64,000 nt of DNA from assembly GCF_019375555.1 (NCBI RefSeq), contig NZ_JAHXDN010000002.1:248001-312000 (forward strand), in the 5' to 3' direction. Source of the DNA: Roseobacter insulae (lineage in GTDB: Bacteria > Pseudomonadota > Alphaproteobacteria > Rhodobacterales > Rhodobacteraceae). Below the pieces are notes generated by a model, which saw only the letters and a program-made list of their open reading frames with translations, was not told the DNA's origin and ran no database searches. Every line of letters starts with the position of its first letter. Position 1 is the first letter of the stretch. The position numbers and the translations under genes are program-made. Shown here piece by piece: positions 9,910 to 18,705 of this stretch.

Positions 9910-10355
9910 CCACGATCACCATTACCCCCGCCCGCAGTCTTGATGCTGGCGCCGTGGGCCATATTTTGTCAGCCTCCAACGAGGCTATGCCCTGGTTGCC
10001 CCGGCTGCATTCCGCCGCCGAGGAAATCATGTACGCCGGTGACATGATCGACGCTGGCTGGGTTCGTGTGGCCAAGATGGATGGCAAGGTCGTGGGGTTC
10101 ATTGCCCGCTGGGAGAGCGATATCCACGCGCTCTATGTCCTGCCGGAAGCACAGGATAAAGGGGTCGGCACGGCCCTGCTGGATGATGCAAAGTCGGAGT
10201 ACGAGTTCCTCGCGCTATGGAGTTATCAGGCCAACTCACCAGCGACCCGGTTTTACGGCCTGCGCGGGTTCATCGAAACCGCGCGCACCGATGGCAGCGA
10301 AAATGACGTGGGCCTGCCAGATATCCGTTTTGAGTGGGCCAAAGGCGCATTCTGA
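9906..10355 (+). CDS. GNAT family N-acetyltransferase
   Basis: 149 residues with the GNAT core. The acetyl-CoA site is the ALYVLPEAQDKGVGTALLDDA segment (motif A, Q-x-x-G-x-G with Lys between), followed by NSPATRFYGLRGF (motif B), the usual end of small-molecule or protein acetyltransferases. Substrate unknown. It is translationally coupled on both sides: its start overlaps the ycjX stop and its stop overlaps the ycjF start (TGATG). This placement between two envelope-stress type genes is unusual. Confidence 0.88.
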   Translation: MTTITITPARSLDAGAVGHILSASNEAMPWLPRLHSAAEEIMYAGDMIDAGWVRVAKMDGKVVGFIARWESDIHALYVLPEAQDKGVGTALLDDAKSEYEFLALWSYQANSPATRFYGLRGFIETARTDGSENDVGLPDIRFEWAKGAF

Positions 10356-11359
10356 TGGGCAAAGGTCCGGTTCTCATTGAAATCGAGGCGGATGACCCAG
10401 CTCAGGTAACGGTTACCGATGCGCCCCCGGTGCCCGATGACGACAGTGCTCTGCCGACCGGTCAGGCGATGCAGGTTGCCGCGGGTCTGGCGAGCCGGAA
10501 GCCGTCGCGGCTGGTCCGTTGGTTCTGGTCGCTGGCGGCGGCCCTCGTGGGCACGGTCGCATCCATCGCGGCGTGGGATTTCGTGACCGGGCTGGTGACG
10601 CGCAATCCTGTTCTGGGATGGGGCGTTGCCGGGCTGACCGCAGCCTTTCTGCTTACCGTGCTGGCGATCTCTTTGCGCGAAGTTGCAGCCTTGGGACGCC
10701 TGGGGCGGTTGGACGGCTTGCGCCGTGCTGCCGATACGGCGCTGGCCGCAGATGATCTGAAGGCTGCGCGAGAGGTCACAGACCGGCTGTTGGCGCTTTA
10801 CAGGGGGCGTGAAGATACCCGCTGGGGCCGCGACCGGCTGGCGGAATTGCGCGGCGATCAGATGGATGCCGCCAGTCTGTTGGTGCTGGCTGATACCGAA
10901 ATTCTCGGTCCGCTGGACCGTGCCGCCGCGCGCGAAGTCGAAGCCGCGGCCCGCCAGGTAGCAACCGTCACCGCGCTGGTGCCGCTGGCACTGGCGGATG
11001 TCGCGGCGGCGCTTACGGCAAACCTGCGCATGATCCGGCGCATTGCCGAAGTGTATGGCGGCCGGTCCGGGGTTCTGGGCGGCTGGCGCCTGACCCGCGC
11101 GGTGATGGCACATCTTGTGGCCACGGGGGCGGTCGCTGTCGGCGATGACCTTCTGGAGCCGGTTTTAGGCGGGTCGATCCTTGGCAAACTGTCGCGCCGC
11201 TTTGGCGAAGGGCTGGTGAACGGGGCGCTGACGGCGCGTGTCGGGGTCGCGGCGATGGAAGTCTGCAGGCCATTACCTTTTCCGACTGGAAAAAGGCCGA
11301 AAGTGCGCGATATCATCAAAAGCAGCCTTGGCGGATTGTTTGCGACGTCAAAACGCTGA
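10355..11359 (+). CDS. ycjF: YcjF-like membrane protein (DUF697/TIGR01620)
   Basis: 334 residues. After a soluble N-terminus of about 50 residues come two hydrophobic segments (LVRWFWSLAAALVGTV and GVAGLTAAFLLTVLAIS). A helical region follows (RLGRLDGLRRAADTAL), and then the DUF697-type C-terminal half with LVPLALADVAAALTANLRMIRRIAEVYGGRSG. The family pairs with YcjX and is thought to be an inner-membrane stress factor; mechanism unknown. Start ATG overlaps the GNAT stop. A slightly longer start at 10334 would lie inside the GNAT gene and is rejected. Confidence 0.85.
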   Translation: MGKGPVLIEIEADDPAQVTVTDAPPVPDDDSALPTGQAMQVAAGLASRKPSRLVRWFWSLAAALVGTVASIAAWDFVTGLVTRNPVLGWGVAGLTAAFLLTVLAISLREVAALGRLGRLDGLRRAADTALAADDLKAAREVTDRLLALYRGREDTRWGRDRLAELRGDQMDAASLLVLADTEILGPLDRAAAREVEAAARQVATVTALVPLALADVAAALTANLRMIRRIAEVYGGRSGVLGGWRLTRAVMAHLVATGAVAVGDDLLEPVLGGSILGKLSRRFGEGLVNGALTARVGVAAMEVCRPLPFPTGKRPKVRDIIKSSLGGLFATSKR

Positions 11360-11401
11360 AGCAACGCCGGCTGCCCACCTGTGCTGGCAGGAGAGTTTGT
11401 C

Positions 11402-13018
11402 ATGGAGAGTTTTGCCGCTGATCTGGCTACGATGGTGCGCCGGCCGCTGGAGCCGGAGCATGTTGCCGCGATGCGCAAGTTCGGCACGCTGGTCGATTTC
11501 AAACAGGGTGATTTCGTGCAGGAGCCGGGCACGGCGACTGACCTCTTCCATTACCTGTTGGAGGGAGAACTGGAAGCCGTCGACCCCAGTACACTGGGCC
11601 GTCTGGGCAATGCCACTTTGGGGCCGGGGCAGTTTTTTGGCGATTTGCAGTTTCTGTCCGGGGGCGTTTCCCTGGCCGGGGCGCGCGCCTGCGTGGACAG
11701 CCAGGTGCTGTGCGTGCCGCGGGCAGACATGCTGCAATTGATGTCGGACACGCCGGAGATGAGCGATATCATTGTCACCGTGCTTGCTGCGCGACGCAGG
11801 CGTGCGGTTGAGCAATCGGATTCCGCGCTGACCCTGATCGGGTCGGAGATCAGCCGCGACATTCGTCACGTCGCCAGTTTCGCCGCGCGCAACCGGATCC
11901 CCTTTCGCGAGATCGAGGTAACCTCGGACGAGGCCATGGCGCTGGCCGCACAATGCGGCATCGAAAAAGCCAACCCGGGTGTGATTTTCGGCCGCGAGCG
12001 AAAGATTGATCCGCCAACCCCCCGGGGCGTGGCAAAGGCTCTGGGGCTGCATCTTGAGGTCGCCAATGAACACACCTTCGATGTCTTGATCGTCGGCGGC
12101 GGACCCGCGGGGGTGGCGGCAGGTGTTTACGCCGGGGCCGAGGGGCTCAGCGCGCTTGTGCTGGAAGACATGGCCATCGGTGGGCAGGCGGGCACCTCCA
12201 GCCGGATCGAGAATTACATGGGCTTTCCCACGGGAATATCGGGTGGTGATCTGGTCGGGCGCGGTGAAGTGCAGGCAATGAAATTCGGCACCCGTTTTTC
12301 GGTGCCCCGCAGGGCCGCTGCGCTGCAACAGTGCAGCGAGAAGTATTTCCACGCCACCCTCGATGACGGGCAGGAAGTGAGCGCGAAGGCGCTGATCGTC
12401 GCAACAGGTGTGCAATACCGCCGCCTGCCGCTGGAGGGTCTTGAACGGCTTGAAGGGGCGGGCGTTTACTACGCCGCGACCGAAGTCGAAGCCCGCTATT
12501 GCCGCGATGCCGAAGTGGCCGTGATCGGTGGGGGCAACTCCGCCGGACAGGCGGCAATGTTTTTGGCGCGTACAACGCGGCATGTGCACGTGCTGATCCG
12601 CGGCGACTCGCTTGCCGCGTCGATGTCGGACTACTTGCTTCAGCGACTGAACACGCACCCGCGCATCACCATCCACACAAGGACCGAAGTGGTGGAACTG
12701 CACGGTGAGGAGACTTTGGAAAACATCACCATCTGTGACAAAGCCTCGGGCCAGAACTGGGAACTGCGCACCGCGGCCCTTTTCGTGATGGTCGGGGCAG
12801 CGCCCAATACCGAGTGGTTGTCGGGGTTGATCGATCTTGATGACAAAGGGTTTGTGCTGACGGGCACGGACGCTGGCGGCCGGTCACAATACGAAACCTC
12901 CTGCCCGGGTGTCTTTGCGGTCGGGGACGTGCGGGCGGGGTCGGTCAAGCGGGTGGCATCCGCGGTGGGTGAAGGCTCGGTCGTCATGTCTGCGGCCTGG
13001 GCGCATGTGAACGGCTGA
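11402..13018 (+). CDS. cNMP-binding / thioredoxin-reductase-like FAD oxidoreductase fusion
   Basis: 538 residues in three parts. Residues about 1-130 form a cyclic-nucleotide-binding-like (CRP/cap) domain. Residues about 145-210 look like a degenerate thioredoxin-like module (NPGVIFGRERKIDPPTP). The rest is a two-dinucleotide-domain flavoprotein: DVLIVGGGPAGVAAGVYA for FAD, VAVIGGGNSAGQAA for NADPH, and PGVFAVGDVRAGSVKRVASAVGEGS near the end. The CxxC redox pair of true thioredoxin reductase is missing; the position reads YYAATEVEARYCRD. The fold resembles ferredoxin/flavodoxin-NADP or disulfide-free TrxR relatives. The ATG at 11402 follows AGGAGAG by six bases. Confidence 0.85.
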   Translation: MESFAADLATMVRRPLEPEHVAAMRKFGTLVDFKQGDFVQEPGTATDLFHYLLEGELEAVDPSTLGRLGNATLGPGQFFGDLQFLSGGVSLAGARACVDSQVLCVPRADMLQLMSDTPEMSDIIVTVLAARRRRAVEQSDSALTLIGSEISRDIRHVASFAARNRIPFREIEVTSDEAMALAAQCGIEKANPGVIFGRERKIDPPTPRGVAKALGLHLEVANEHTFDVLIVGGGPAGVAAGVYAGAEGLSALVLEDMAIGGQAGTSSRIENYMGFPTGISGGDLVGRGEVQAMKFGTRFSVPRRAAALQQCSEKYFHATLDDGQEVSAKALIVATGVQYRRLPLEGLERLEGAGVYYAATEVEARYCRDAEVAVIGGGNSAGQAAMFLARTTRHVHVLIRGDSLAASMSDYLLQRLNTHPRITIHTRTEVVELHGEETLENITICDKASGQNWELRTAALFVMVGAAPNTEWLSGLIDLDDKGFVLTGTDAGGRSQYETSCPGVFAVGDVRAGSVKRVASAVGEGSVVMSAAWAHVNG

Positions 13019-13119
13019 CCGCCTGCGCGGGGGCGCGTCTTGGTACTTGTTCGTTCCGAAACCTCTGCTTATAAGGCGCGCATGACCTACGTCTGCGCGA
13101 TCATTATTCGAATTATATC

Positions 13120-13148
13120 CCCGGCGCTCTGAGAGTTGAGACGCCGGG
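13120..13148 (+). other. GC hairpin upstream of ileS
   Basis: CCCGGCG at 13120-13126 pairs exactly with CGCCGGG at 13142-13148 around a 15-base loop. It lies in the 200-base gap between the cNMP/TrxR fusion and ileS, without a T-run. It may be an ileS leader structure or part of a terminator for the upstream gene; nothing decides between these. Confidence 0.35.
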
Positions 13149-13217
13149 CCAAGGTGTTTGAGCCACTCGCACCGACCGCTTTTTCCTGTTCCACGATCCA
13201 CCCGAAGGACGCCCGCA

Positions 13218-16139
13218 ATGTGCGCCGACATGACTGAGACCCCCGACAAACCTGACTATAAATCAACACTGAACCTGCCGAAGACGGATTTTCCGATGCG
13301 TGCAGGTCTGCCCAAACGCGAACCCGGCTGGCTGGCGCGGTGGGAAGAGATCGGTGTCTATGACCGGCTGCGCGAAAAGCAAGGGCGCGCGCCCTTCACG
13401 CTGCACGACGGCCCGCCTTACGCCAATGGCCATTTGCACATCGGGCACGCATTGAACAAGACGATCAAGGACATGATCGTGCGCAGCCACCAGATGATGG
13501 GCTTCGATGCGCGCTACATTCCGGGATGGGATTGCCACGGTCTGCCGATCGAGTGGAAGATCGAGGAACAGTACCGCCAGAAGGGCCAGAACAAGGATGA
13601 AGTGCCGATCAACGATTTCCGCGCCGAGTGCCGGAAATTCGCTGACCACTGGGTGAATATCCAGCGCGAGGAGTTCAAACGCCTTGGTGTGACCGGCAAT
13701 TGGCCACAGCCATATCTGACGATGGATTTCCATGCAGAGCGGGTGATCGCCGAGGAATTCATGAAATTCCTGATGAACGGCACGCTCTACCAGGGGTCCA
13801 AGCCCGTGATGTGGTCGCCGGTGGAAAAAACCGCTCTGGCCGAGGCGGAGGTGGAATACCATGATCGCCAGACCGATGCGATCTGGGTGCGTTTCCCGGT
13901 TGTGGCGGGGGACGCTGTCTTCAACAATGGCAATACCTCCGTTCTGATTTGGACGACCACGCCGTGGACGATCCCGCAAAACCGCGCCATCTGCTTTGGG
14001 CCGGGCATTTCATACGGGTTGTACGAGGTCTATGGACGGCCCAAGGAGTGCTGGGCGACGATCGGCGAACGGGTGGTTGTCGCCGATGCGCTGGCCGAGC
14101 AGATCTTTGAGCAAGCGCGTCTGGGCGGGGATCAGATGGTCCGGCGTCTCACGGATGTCTCGGTCGAGGATTTGCAGGGCCTGACCTGTGCACATCCGCT
14201 GCGTGGGGCAGATGGCGCCGCTGGAGAGTGGGACTACGACGTGCCGCTTCTGCCGGGGGATCACGTGACGGATGACGCGGGCACCGGGTTTGTGCATACA
14301 GCGCCCAGCCATGGGGATGACGACTATGCGATCGGTGTGAAGCACGGGTTGGAAATGACCTACAACATCTCCGATGACAGCGCGTTCCGCGCCGACCTGC
14401 CGTTCTTTGGCGGCGAGCATGTGATCCGCCCGAACGGCAAGCCGGGCGGGGCCAGCAAGGCCGTGATCGAAAAGCTGAAAGAGCGTGGCAGCCTGATCGC
14501 GATGAAACGGCTTACGATCTCGGATGCGCACTCATGGCGGTCGAAAGCTCCGATCATCCGTCTCAATCGTCCACAATGGTTTGCGGCCATCGACAAGCCC
14601 GTCGGCGACGGGCTCGACATGCACGGCAAGACAATCCGGGAGCGGGCGCTGACCGAGATCGACAACGTGAACTGGACGCCGAAGTCCGGGCGCAACCGCT
14701 TGTATTCCATGATGGAAGCGCGGCCCGACTGGGTGTTGTCGCGGCAGCGCGCCTGGGGGGTTCCGCTGACCTGTTTCACCAGGAAAGGCGCGCAGCCAAG
14801 CGATGACGATTATCTGCTGCGGGATGCTGCAGTTAACAAGCGGATCGTCGATGCTTTCGAGGCGGAAGGCGCGGACGCGTGGTACGAAGACGGTGCCAAG
14901 GAGCGTTTTCTGGGCAATGATTACAACCCGGAGGACTACAACCAAGTCACGGACATTCTGGATGTGTGGTTTGACAGCGGGTCCACTCACGCCTTCACCC
15001 TGCGGGACCGCGAAGACGGCACGGCGGATGGCATCGCCGATGTCTACATGGAAGGCACCGACCAGCACCGTGGCTGGTTCCACTCGTCGTTGCTGCAATC
15101 GGTTGGCACCACGGGCAGGGCACCCTATCGCAACGTGGTGACACACGGGATGACGCTGGATGAGAAGGGCTACAAGATGTCCAAATCCATCGGCAATACT
15201 ATCGTGCCCGAAAAGATTGTGCAGCAGTATGGCGCGGATATCCTGCGGCTCTGGGTGGCGCAGACAGACTACACGCTGGACCAGCGGATCGGGCCGGAAA
15301 TCCTCAAGGGGGTCTCTGACAGCTACCGCCGCCTGCGCAACACGATGCGGTACATGCTGGGGTCGCTGAATGACTTCAGCGAGGCCGATCGTACCGACCC
15401 TGCGGATATGCCGGAGCTGGAGCGTTGGGTGCTGCACCGCCTCGCGGAGCTGGACCAGACCGTTCGCCAGGGGTACGAGGCGTACGACTTTCAGGGTGTA
15501 TTCCAGGCGGTCTTTACCTTTGCGACCGTCGATCTCTCGGCGTTCTACTTCGACGTGCGCAAGGACGCGCTGTACTGTGATGGCGATACGGTTGCACGCC
15601 GGTCAGCGCGCACGGTACTGGATCTGCTGTTCCACCGCCTGACGTCCTGGCTGGCACCGGTGCTCGTCTTCACAATGGAAGAAGTGTGGCTGGAGCGGTT
15701 TCCCGGTTCGGGCAGTTCGATCCACCTGCAGGATTTTCCGGTGACACCGGGTGACTGGCTGGCCGCGGAACTGGCCGCGAAATGGGCTGGCGTGCGCGGG
15801 GTCCGGCGTGTTGTCACGGCGGCCCTGGAGGTGGAGCGCACCAACAAGGTGATCGGTGCGTCGCTCGAAGCGGCTCCCGTTGTCTATGTCGCAGAGGCGG
15901 AGCTGCGCGCGGCGCTGGAGGCGGTGCCCTTCGAGGATGTCTGCATTACATCGCAGATTTCCATCAGCGGTGAGACGCCGCCCGAGGGTGCCTTCACGCT
16001 GCCAGACATCGCGGGTGTTGCGGTTCAGTTCGCCAAAGCCGACGGAGAGAAATGTGCCCGTTGCTGGAAGGTGCTGCCCGATGTGGGACAGCATAGCCAT
16101 GCCGGTGTCTGCGGGCGTTGCGACGCGGCAATCGGATGA
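13218..16139 (+). CDS. ileS: isoleucyl-tRNA synthetase
   Basis: 973 residues, class I synthetase charging tRNA-Ile. HIGH motif in NGHLHIGHA near the N-terminus, KMSKS in GYKMSKSIGN, an editing (CP1) domain between them (TTPWTIPQNRA, DDAGTGFVHTAPSHG), and a C-terminal zinc finger with C-x2-C pairs (CARCWK and CGRCDAAIG). The ATG at 13218 is preceded by GAAGGA at a good distance. The frame is open 20 codons further (13158), but those residues do not look like the family. Confidence 0.97.
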   Translation: MCADMTETPDKPDYKSTLNLPKTDFPMRAGLPKREPGWLARWEEIGVYDRLREKQGRAPFTLHDGPPYANGHLHIGHALNKTIKDMIVRSHQMMGFDARYIPGWDCHGLPIEWKIEEQYRQKGQNKDEVPINDFRAECRKFADHWVNIQREEFKRLGVTGNWPQPYLTMDFHAERVIAEEFMKFLMNGTLYQGSKPVMWSPVEKTALAEAEVEYHDRQTDAIWVRFPVVAGDAVFNNGNTSVLIWTTTPWTIPQNRAICFGPGISYGLYEVYGRPKECWATIGERVVVADALAEQIFEQARLGGDQMVRRLTDVSVEDLQGLTCAHPLRGADGAAGEWDYDVPLLPGDHVTDDAGTGFVHTAPSHGDDDYAIGVKHGLEMTYNISDDSAFRADLPFFGGEHVIRPNGKPGGASKAVIEKLKERGSLIAMKRLTISDAHSWRSKAPIIRLNRPQWFAAIDKPVGDGLDMHGKTIRERALTEIDNVNWTPKSGRNRLYSMMEARPDWVLSRQRAWGVPLTCFTRKGAQPSDDDYLLRDAAVNKRIVDAFEAEGADAWYEDGAKERFLGNDYNPEDYNQVTDILDVWFDSGSTHAFTLRDREDGTADGIADVYMEGTDQHRGWFHSSLLQSVGTTGRAPYRNVVTHGMTLDEKGYKMSKSIGNTIVPEKIVQQYGADILRLWVAQTDYTLDQRIGPEILKGVSDSYRRLRNTMRYMLGSLNDFSEADRTDPADMPELERWVLHRLAELDQTVRQGYEAYDFQGVFQAVFTFATVDLSAFYFDVRKDALYCDGDTVARRSARTVLDLLFHRLTSWLAPVLVFTMEEVWLERFPGSGSSIHLQDFPVTPGDWLAAELAAKWAGVRGVRRVVTAALEVERTNKVIGASLEAAPVVYVAEAELRAALEAVPFEDVCITSQISISGETPPEGAFTLPDIAGVAVQFAKADGEKCARCWKVLPDVGQHSHAGVCGRCDAAIG

Positions 16140-16146
16140 TGATCTT

Positions 16147-16173
16147 CGGGAAGGCGGTGTGACTGCCTTCCCG
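16147..16173. terminator. inverted repeat between convergent ileS and SnoaL-like genes
   Basis: Perfect 9-bp stem (CGGGAAGGC / GCCTTCCCG) with a 9-base loop, 8 bases after the ileS stop and just before the end of the opposing gene. There is no long T-run on either side, so it may be a weak bidirectional terminator or an RNA 3' end stabiliser. Confidence 0.55.
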
Positions 16174-16181
16174 ACTTTCAG

Positions 16182-16565
16182 TCACGTGTTGCCATCGATC
16201 TGCCGCTGGTAATCCTCGGCGTCAAACCAGCCCTTGGAGGCGGCAATCGTTGAATCCTCGTTGAGGTCCCACTCCTCCCATCCGGATAGGGTGACAGCGT
16301 TCTTTGTCTCTGAATGGTGGCCGCGCAAGGTCCAGAGATAGACAGCGTGGTCCCCGTTGCCCCGCACCGCATCGCAGGTCAGATGCAGATCGGGAAACTC
16401 CGCATGGAACCCCGCGGCCATGTCACGAAGCGCCTGCGCACCCTTGTGGGGGTCACCGCGGTTGATGACGATCTGGGCATCCGGGGCGAAGTGTCCGGCG
16501 ACGGCCGCGGGGTCGCCGGAATTCCAGGCGGCAGTGTATTGTGTCGCTTTGTCATCGAGTGTCAT
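16182..16565 (-). CDS. SnoaL-like / nuclear transport factor 2 family protein
   Basis: 127 residues with the alpha+beta cone (NTF2-like) pattern: N-terminal helices (QYTAAWNSGDPAAVAGHFAPDA), a central sheet and the aromatic pocket strand VYLWTLRGHH. Such proteins may be polyketide cyclase-like or dehydratase-like enzymes, or simply ligand-binding proteins; no catalytic assignment is possible. Start supported by AAAGGA eight bases upstream. Convergent with ileS and divergent from ogt. Confidence 0.75.
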   Translation of the reverse strand: MTLDDKATQYTAAWNSGDPAAVAGHFAPDAQIVINRGDPHKGAQALRDMAAGFHAEFPDLHLTCDAVRGNGDHAVYLWTLRGHHSETKNAVTLSGWEEWDLNEDSTIAASKGWFDAEDYQRQIDGNT

Positions 16566-16709
16566 CCGTGGTGTCCTTTAAACTATGTCTTTCACGCATC
16601 AATCCCCGCATGGTGCCGCGTGCACGGTCTTCTGACCAGCAAATTATGAACCGGCCGGTTGTGCAGGAAGCGGGTTGTTCTGTCCGCAGCCTTGGGTCAG
16701 GGTTACGCC

Positions 16710-17165
16710 ATGTTCGAGAAGATGGTGCATACACAGTTCGGATCACTGATCGTGATCGAGAAAGACGCCACCATTGTCGGTGTGCGGTGGGGCAGATCTG
16801 CCCGTGATGATACGACGCCGCTGCTGACCGATGCGGTGCGCCAGATCGCAGAGTATGACGCCGGAACCCGCGAAGCCTTTGAGTTACCGCTGCGCGTTGA
16901 GGGATCGAGGCTCCAGCGCGATGTTTGCGATGCGATTTACGCCATCCCCTTTGGCGATACCTGCACCTATGGCGATATCGCCAAGGCGCTGAACGTACCG
17001 GCGCAATCGGTTGGCCAGGCCTGTGGGGGCAATCCCATTCCGATCATCATCCCGTGCCACCGTGTGATGGGTGCAAAGGGTCTGACCGGCTTTTCCGGGG
17101 CGGGCGGTGTCGAAACCAAAGTCGCGTTGCTGCGCCATGAAAAGGCAGCCGGATTGCTGATCTGA
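16710..17165 (+). CDS. ogt: methylated-DNA-[protein]-cysteine S-methyltransferase
   Basis: 151 residues. The suicide active site is IPCHRVMGAKG (PCHRV with the methyl-accepting Cys), preceded by the helix-turn-helix region FGDTCTYGDIAKALNVPAQSVGQACGGNP and followed by GFSGAGGVETKVALLRHE. It transfers the methyl group of O6-methylguanine or O4-methylthymine to itself. There is no AraC-like Ada domain, so this is an Ogt-type stand-alone enzyme. Start at 16710 chosen over the upstream 16659, which adds residues unlike the family; 16722 is also possible. Confidence 0.93.
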   Translation: MFEKMVHTQFGSLIVIEKDATIVGVRWGRSARDDTTPLLTDAVRQIAEYDAGTREAFELPLRVEGSRLQRDVCDAIYAIPFGDTCTYGDIAKALNVPAQSVGQACGGNPIPIIIPCHRVMGAKGLTGFSGAGGVETKVALLRHEKAAGLLI

Positions 17166-17215
17166 CACCTGCGCCGGGTCTGCCGACAGGCAGTTGGCTG
17201 CCCGAGCACCGGGGA

Positions 17216-17914
17216 TCAGATGCGGCGTGTGGTCGGAATGAGCTGTTGCGCGATGCCGGCGAGCACAAGGTAGATCGACGTCGTGACAAGGCCCCAGTGC
17301 GCCCAGCTTTGCGGATGAAAGTCGACCCAGGCAGCCCAGCCCGCAAAGAATGTCCACGCCAGCGCCATCGGCAGCGTCACCACCCGCCACCGCTCCGTGC
17401 GGACCGGATGGACGAATTTCAAGGGTACGAACATCGCGATCGCCAGCACGGTCACCATGGACAACGACACCCAGAAATTCGGCTGCAGCGCAAATATGAC
17501 GAGGACCAGCATGTTCCAGCAGCCGGGAAAGCCGGAAAAGGAATTATCCTTTGTCTTCATGCGGGTGTCGGCAAAGTACAAGGCGGATGTAAAGGTGATC
17601 ACGATGATCGCGAACCAGCCTGTCCACCCATCCATCAGCCCTGACTTGAACAGCGCGAATGCAGGGATGAACACATAAGTGAGGTAGTCGATGATCAGAT
17701 CCAGCAGGACGCCGTCAAACTCGGGTGCGTTAGCCTTGACGTGATAGTGACGCGCCAGCGGGCCATCAATGCCATCCACGAAAAACGCCACGACCAGCCA
17801 CAAGAACATAAGATCCCATTTGGCGTCCACGGCGGCCAGCATCGCCAGCATCGCAAATACAGCACCCGTGGCGGTAAGAAGATGCACGCCGAGCGCGCGT
17901 AGTCGTAGTGTCAT
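17216..17914 (-). CDS. pcs: phosphatidylcholine synthase
   Basis: 232 residues, polytopic, with the CDP-alcohol phosphatidyltransferase signature in the form VDGIDGPLARHYHVKANAPEFDGVLLD (D-G-x2-G-x-A-R-x(n)-G-x3-D pattern with the family variations typical of Pcs). Six or more hydrophobic segments follow. Pcs condenses CDP-diacylglycerol directly with choline to make phosphatidylcholine in the inner membrane, a route found in alphaproteobacteria that live with hosts or in the sea. Convergent with ogt. Confidence 0.92.
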   Translation of the reverse strand: MTLRLRALGVHLLTATGAVFAMLAMLAAVDAKWDLMFLWLVVAFFVDGIDGPLARHYHVKANAPEFDGVLLDLIIDYLTYVFIPAFALFKSGLMDGWTGWFAIIVITFTSALYFADTRMKTKDNSFSGFPGCWNMLVLVIFALQPNFWVSLSMVTVLAIAMFVPLKFVHPVRTERWRVVTLPMALAWTFFAGWAAWVDFHPQSWAHWGLVTTSIYLVLAGIAQQLIPTTRRI

Positions 17915-18007
17915 GCCCCGTTCTTGCCGTATGCCGGGATCGGATGCAAAAGGAAAAGGCCCACCGCGCGGAGCGATGAGCCCGTAAATGCAGGGAACGC
18001 TGCGAAA

Positions 18008-18595
18008 TCAGTTACTGATGCGCACTTCTTCAAGGGGGTAAGCGAGGGAATCCTGATCTTCCCACGCGGCATGGCAATCATGGCAGAAGGCCTGTTTGAA
18101 CTTCATCGGCTTTCCGTTTGGCTGCAACCCGCCATAAAGCCAGTCATCCGTTTCAGGCGCCCCGCCGGCGTCCAGTTTGGTCATGATGAACAGCGGCCCG
18201 GGGCGCGCGGTCTTTTTCTTCTTGCTGAAGGACACACTCTCCTTGGCGAGGACGGAGCCTACCGGCATCTGAACGCCTTCCTCGGCGAACTTGAGGTATT
18301 GTTCTGCGGCGATGTCATTGGCGAAGGTCTGCAGCAGGCGTTCGCCATGTGGCCCGGCAACCGCCGGCCGCGTCGACGTCACTGTCCAGTTGCGGTAGTT
18401 GCTGCCCACCGCGTCGCCTTCTTTCGCATAGCCTGCCGCCATCTTGTCCTTGAGGCAATCATAGAGCGCGACGACTTGCGCCTCATCCAGATCGAAAGTG
18501 CTTTCGACATCCACCTCGGCACAGCTTTCGGCGTAAACGGCAGTGGTGGTCATTGACAGTGCCATGGCTGATATGGCGAGGCTCAAACGTGTCAT
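18008..18595 (-). CDS. cytochrome P460-like periplasmic haem protein
   Basis: 195 residues with an N-terminal signal peptide (cleavage near VYA-ES). Near the C-terminus is a CHDCH haem c motif (C-x2-CH) in FCHDCHAAWEDQDSLAYP, and earlier NWTVTSTRPAVAGPHG, a pattern of the P460 fold. P460 cytochromes can oxidise hydroxylamine or NO, but many homologues have no known substrate, and I cannot identify the lysine that cross-links haem in the true enzyme. GAGGGAA precedes the ATG at 18595. Nearest minus-strand neighbour downstream is pcs, with 93 bases between. Confidence 0.78.
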   Translation of the reverse strand: MTRLSLAISAMALSMTTTAVYAESCAEVDVESTFDLDEAQVVALYDCLKDKMAAGYAKEGDAVGSNYRNWTVTSTRPAVAGPHGERLLQTFANDIAAEQYLKFAEEGVQMPVGSVLAKESVSFSKKKKTARPGPLFIMTKLDAGGAPETDDWLYGGLQPNGKPMKFKQAFCHDCHAAWEDQDSLAYPLEEVRISN

Positions 18596-18705
18596 CTAAT
18601 TCCCTCGGGTCTTGTTGGTATGTGCGGCAGAATGCCTCAGTCGCACAGTGGCACGAATGGGGGTTTCGATGCAGTACACCTTAGAGCACAAAGCTGTGAT
18701 AACCG

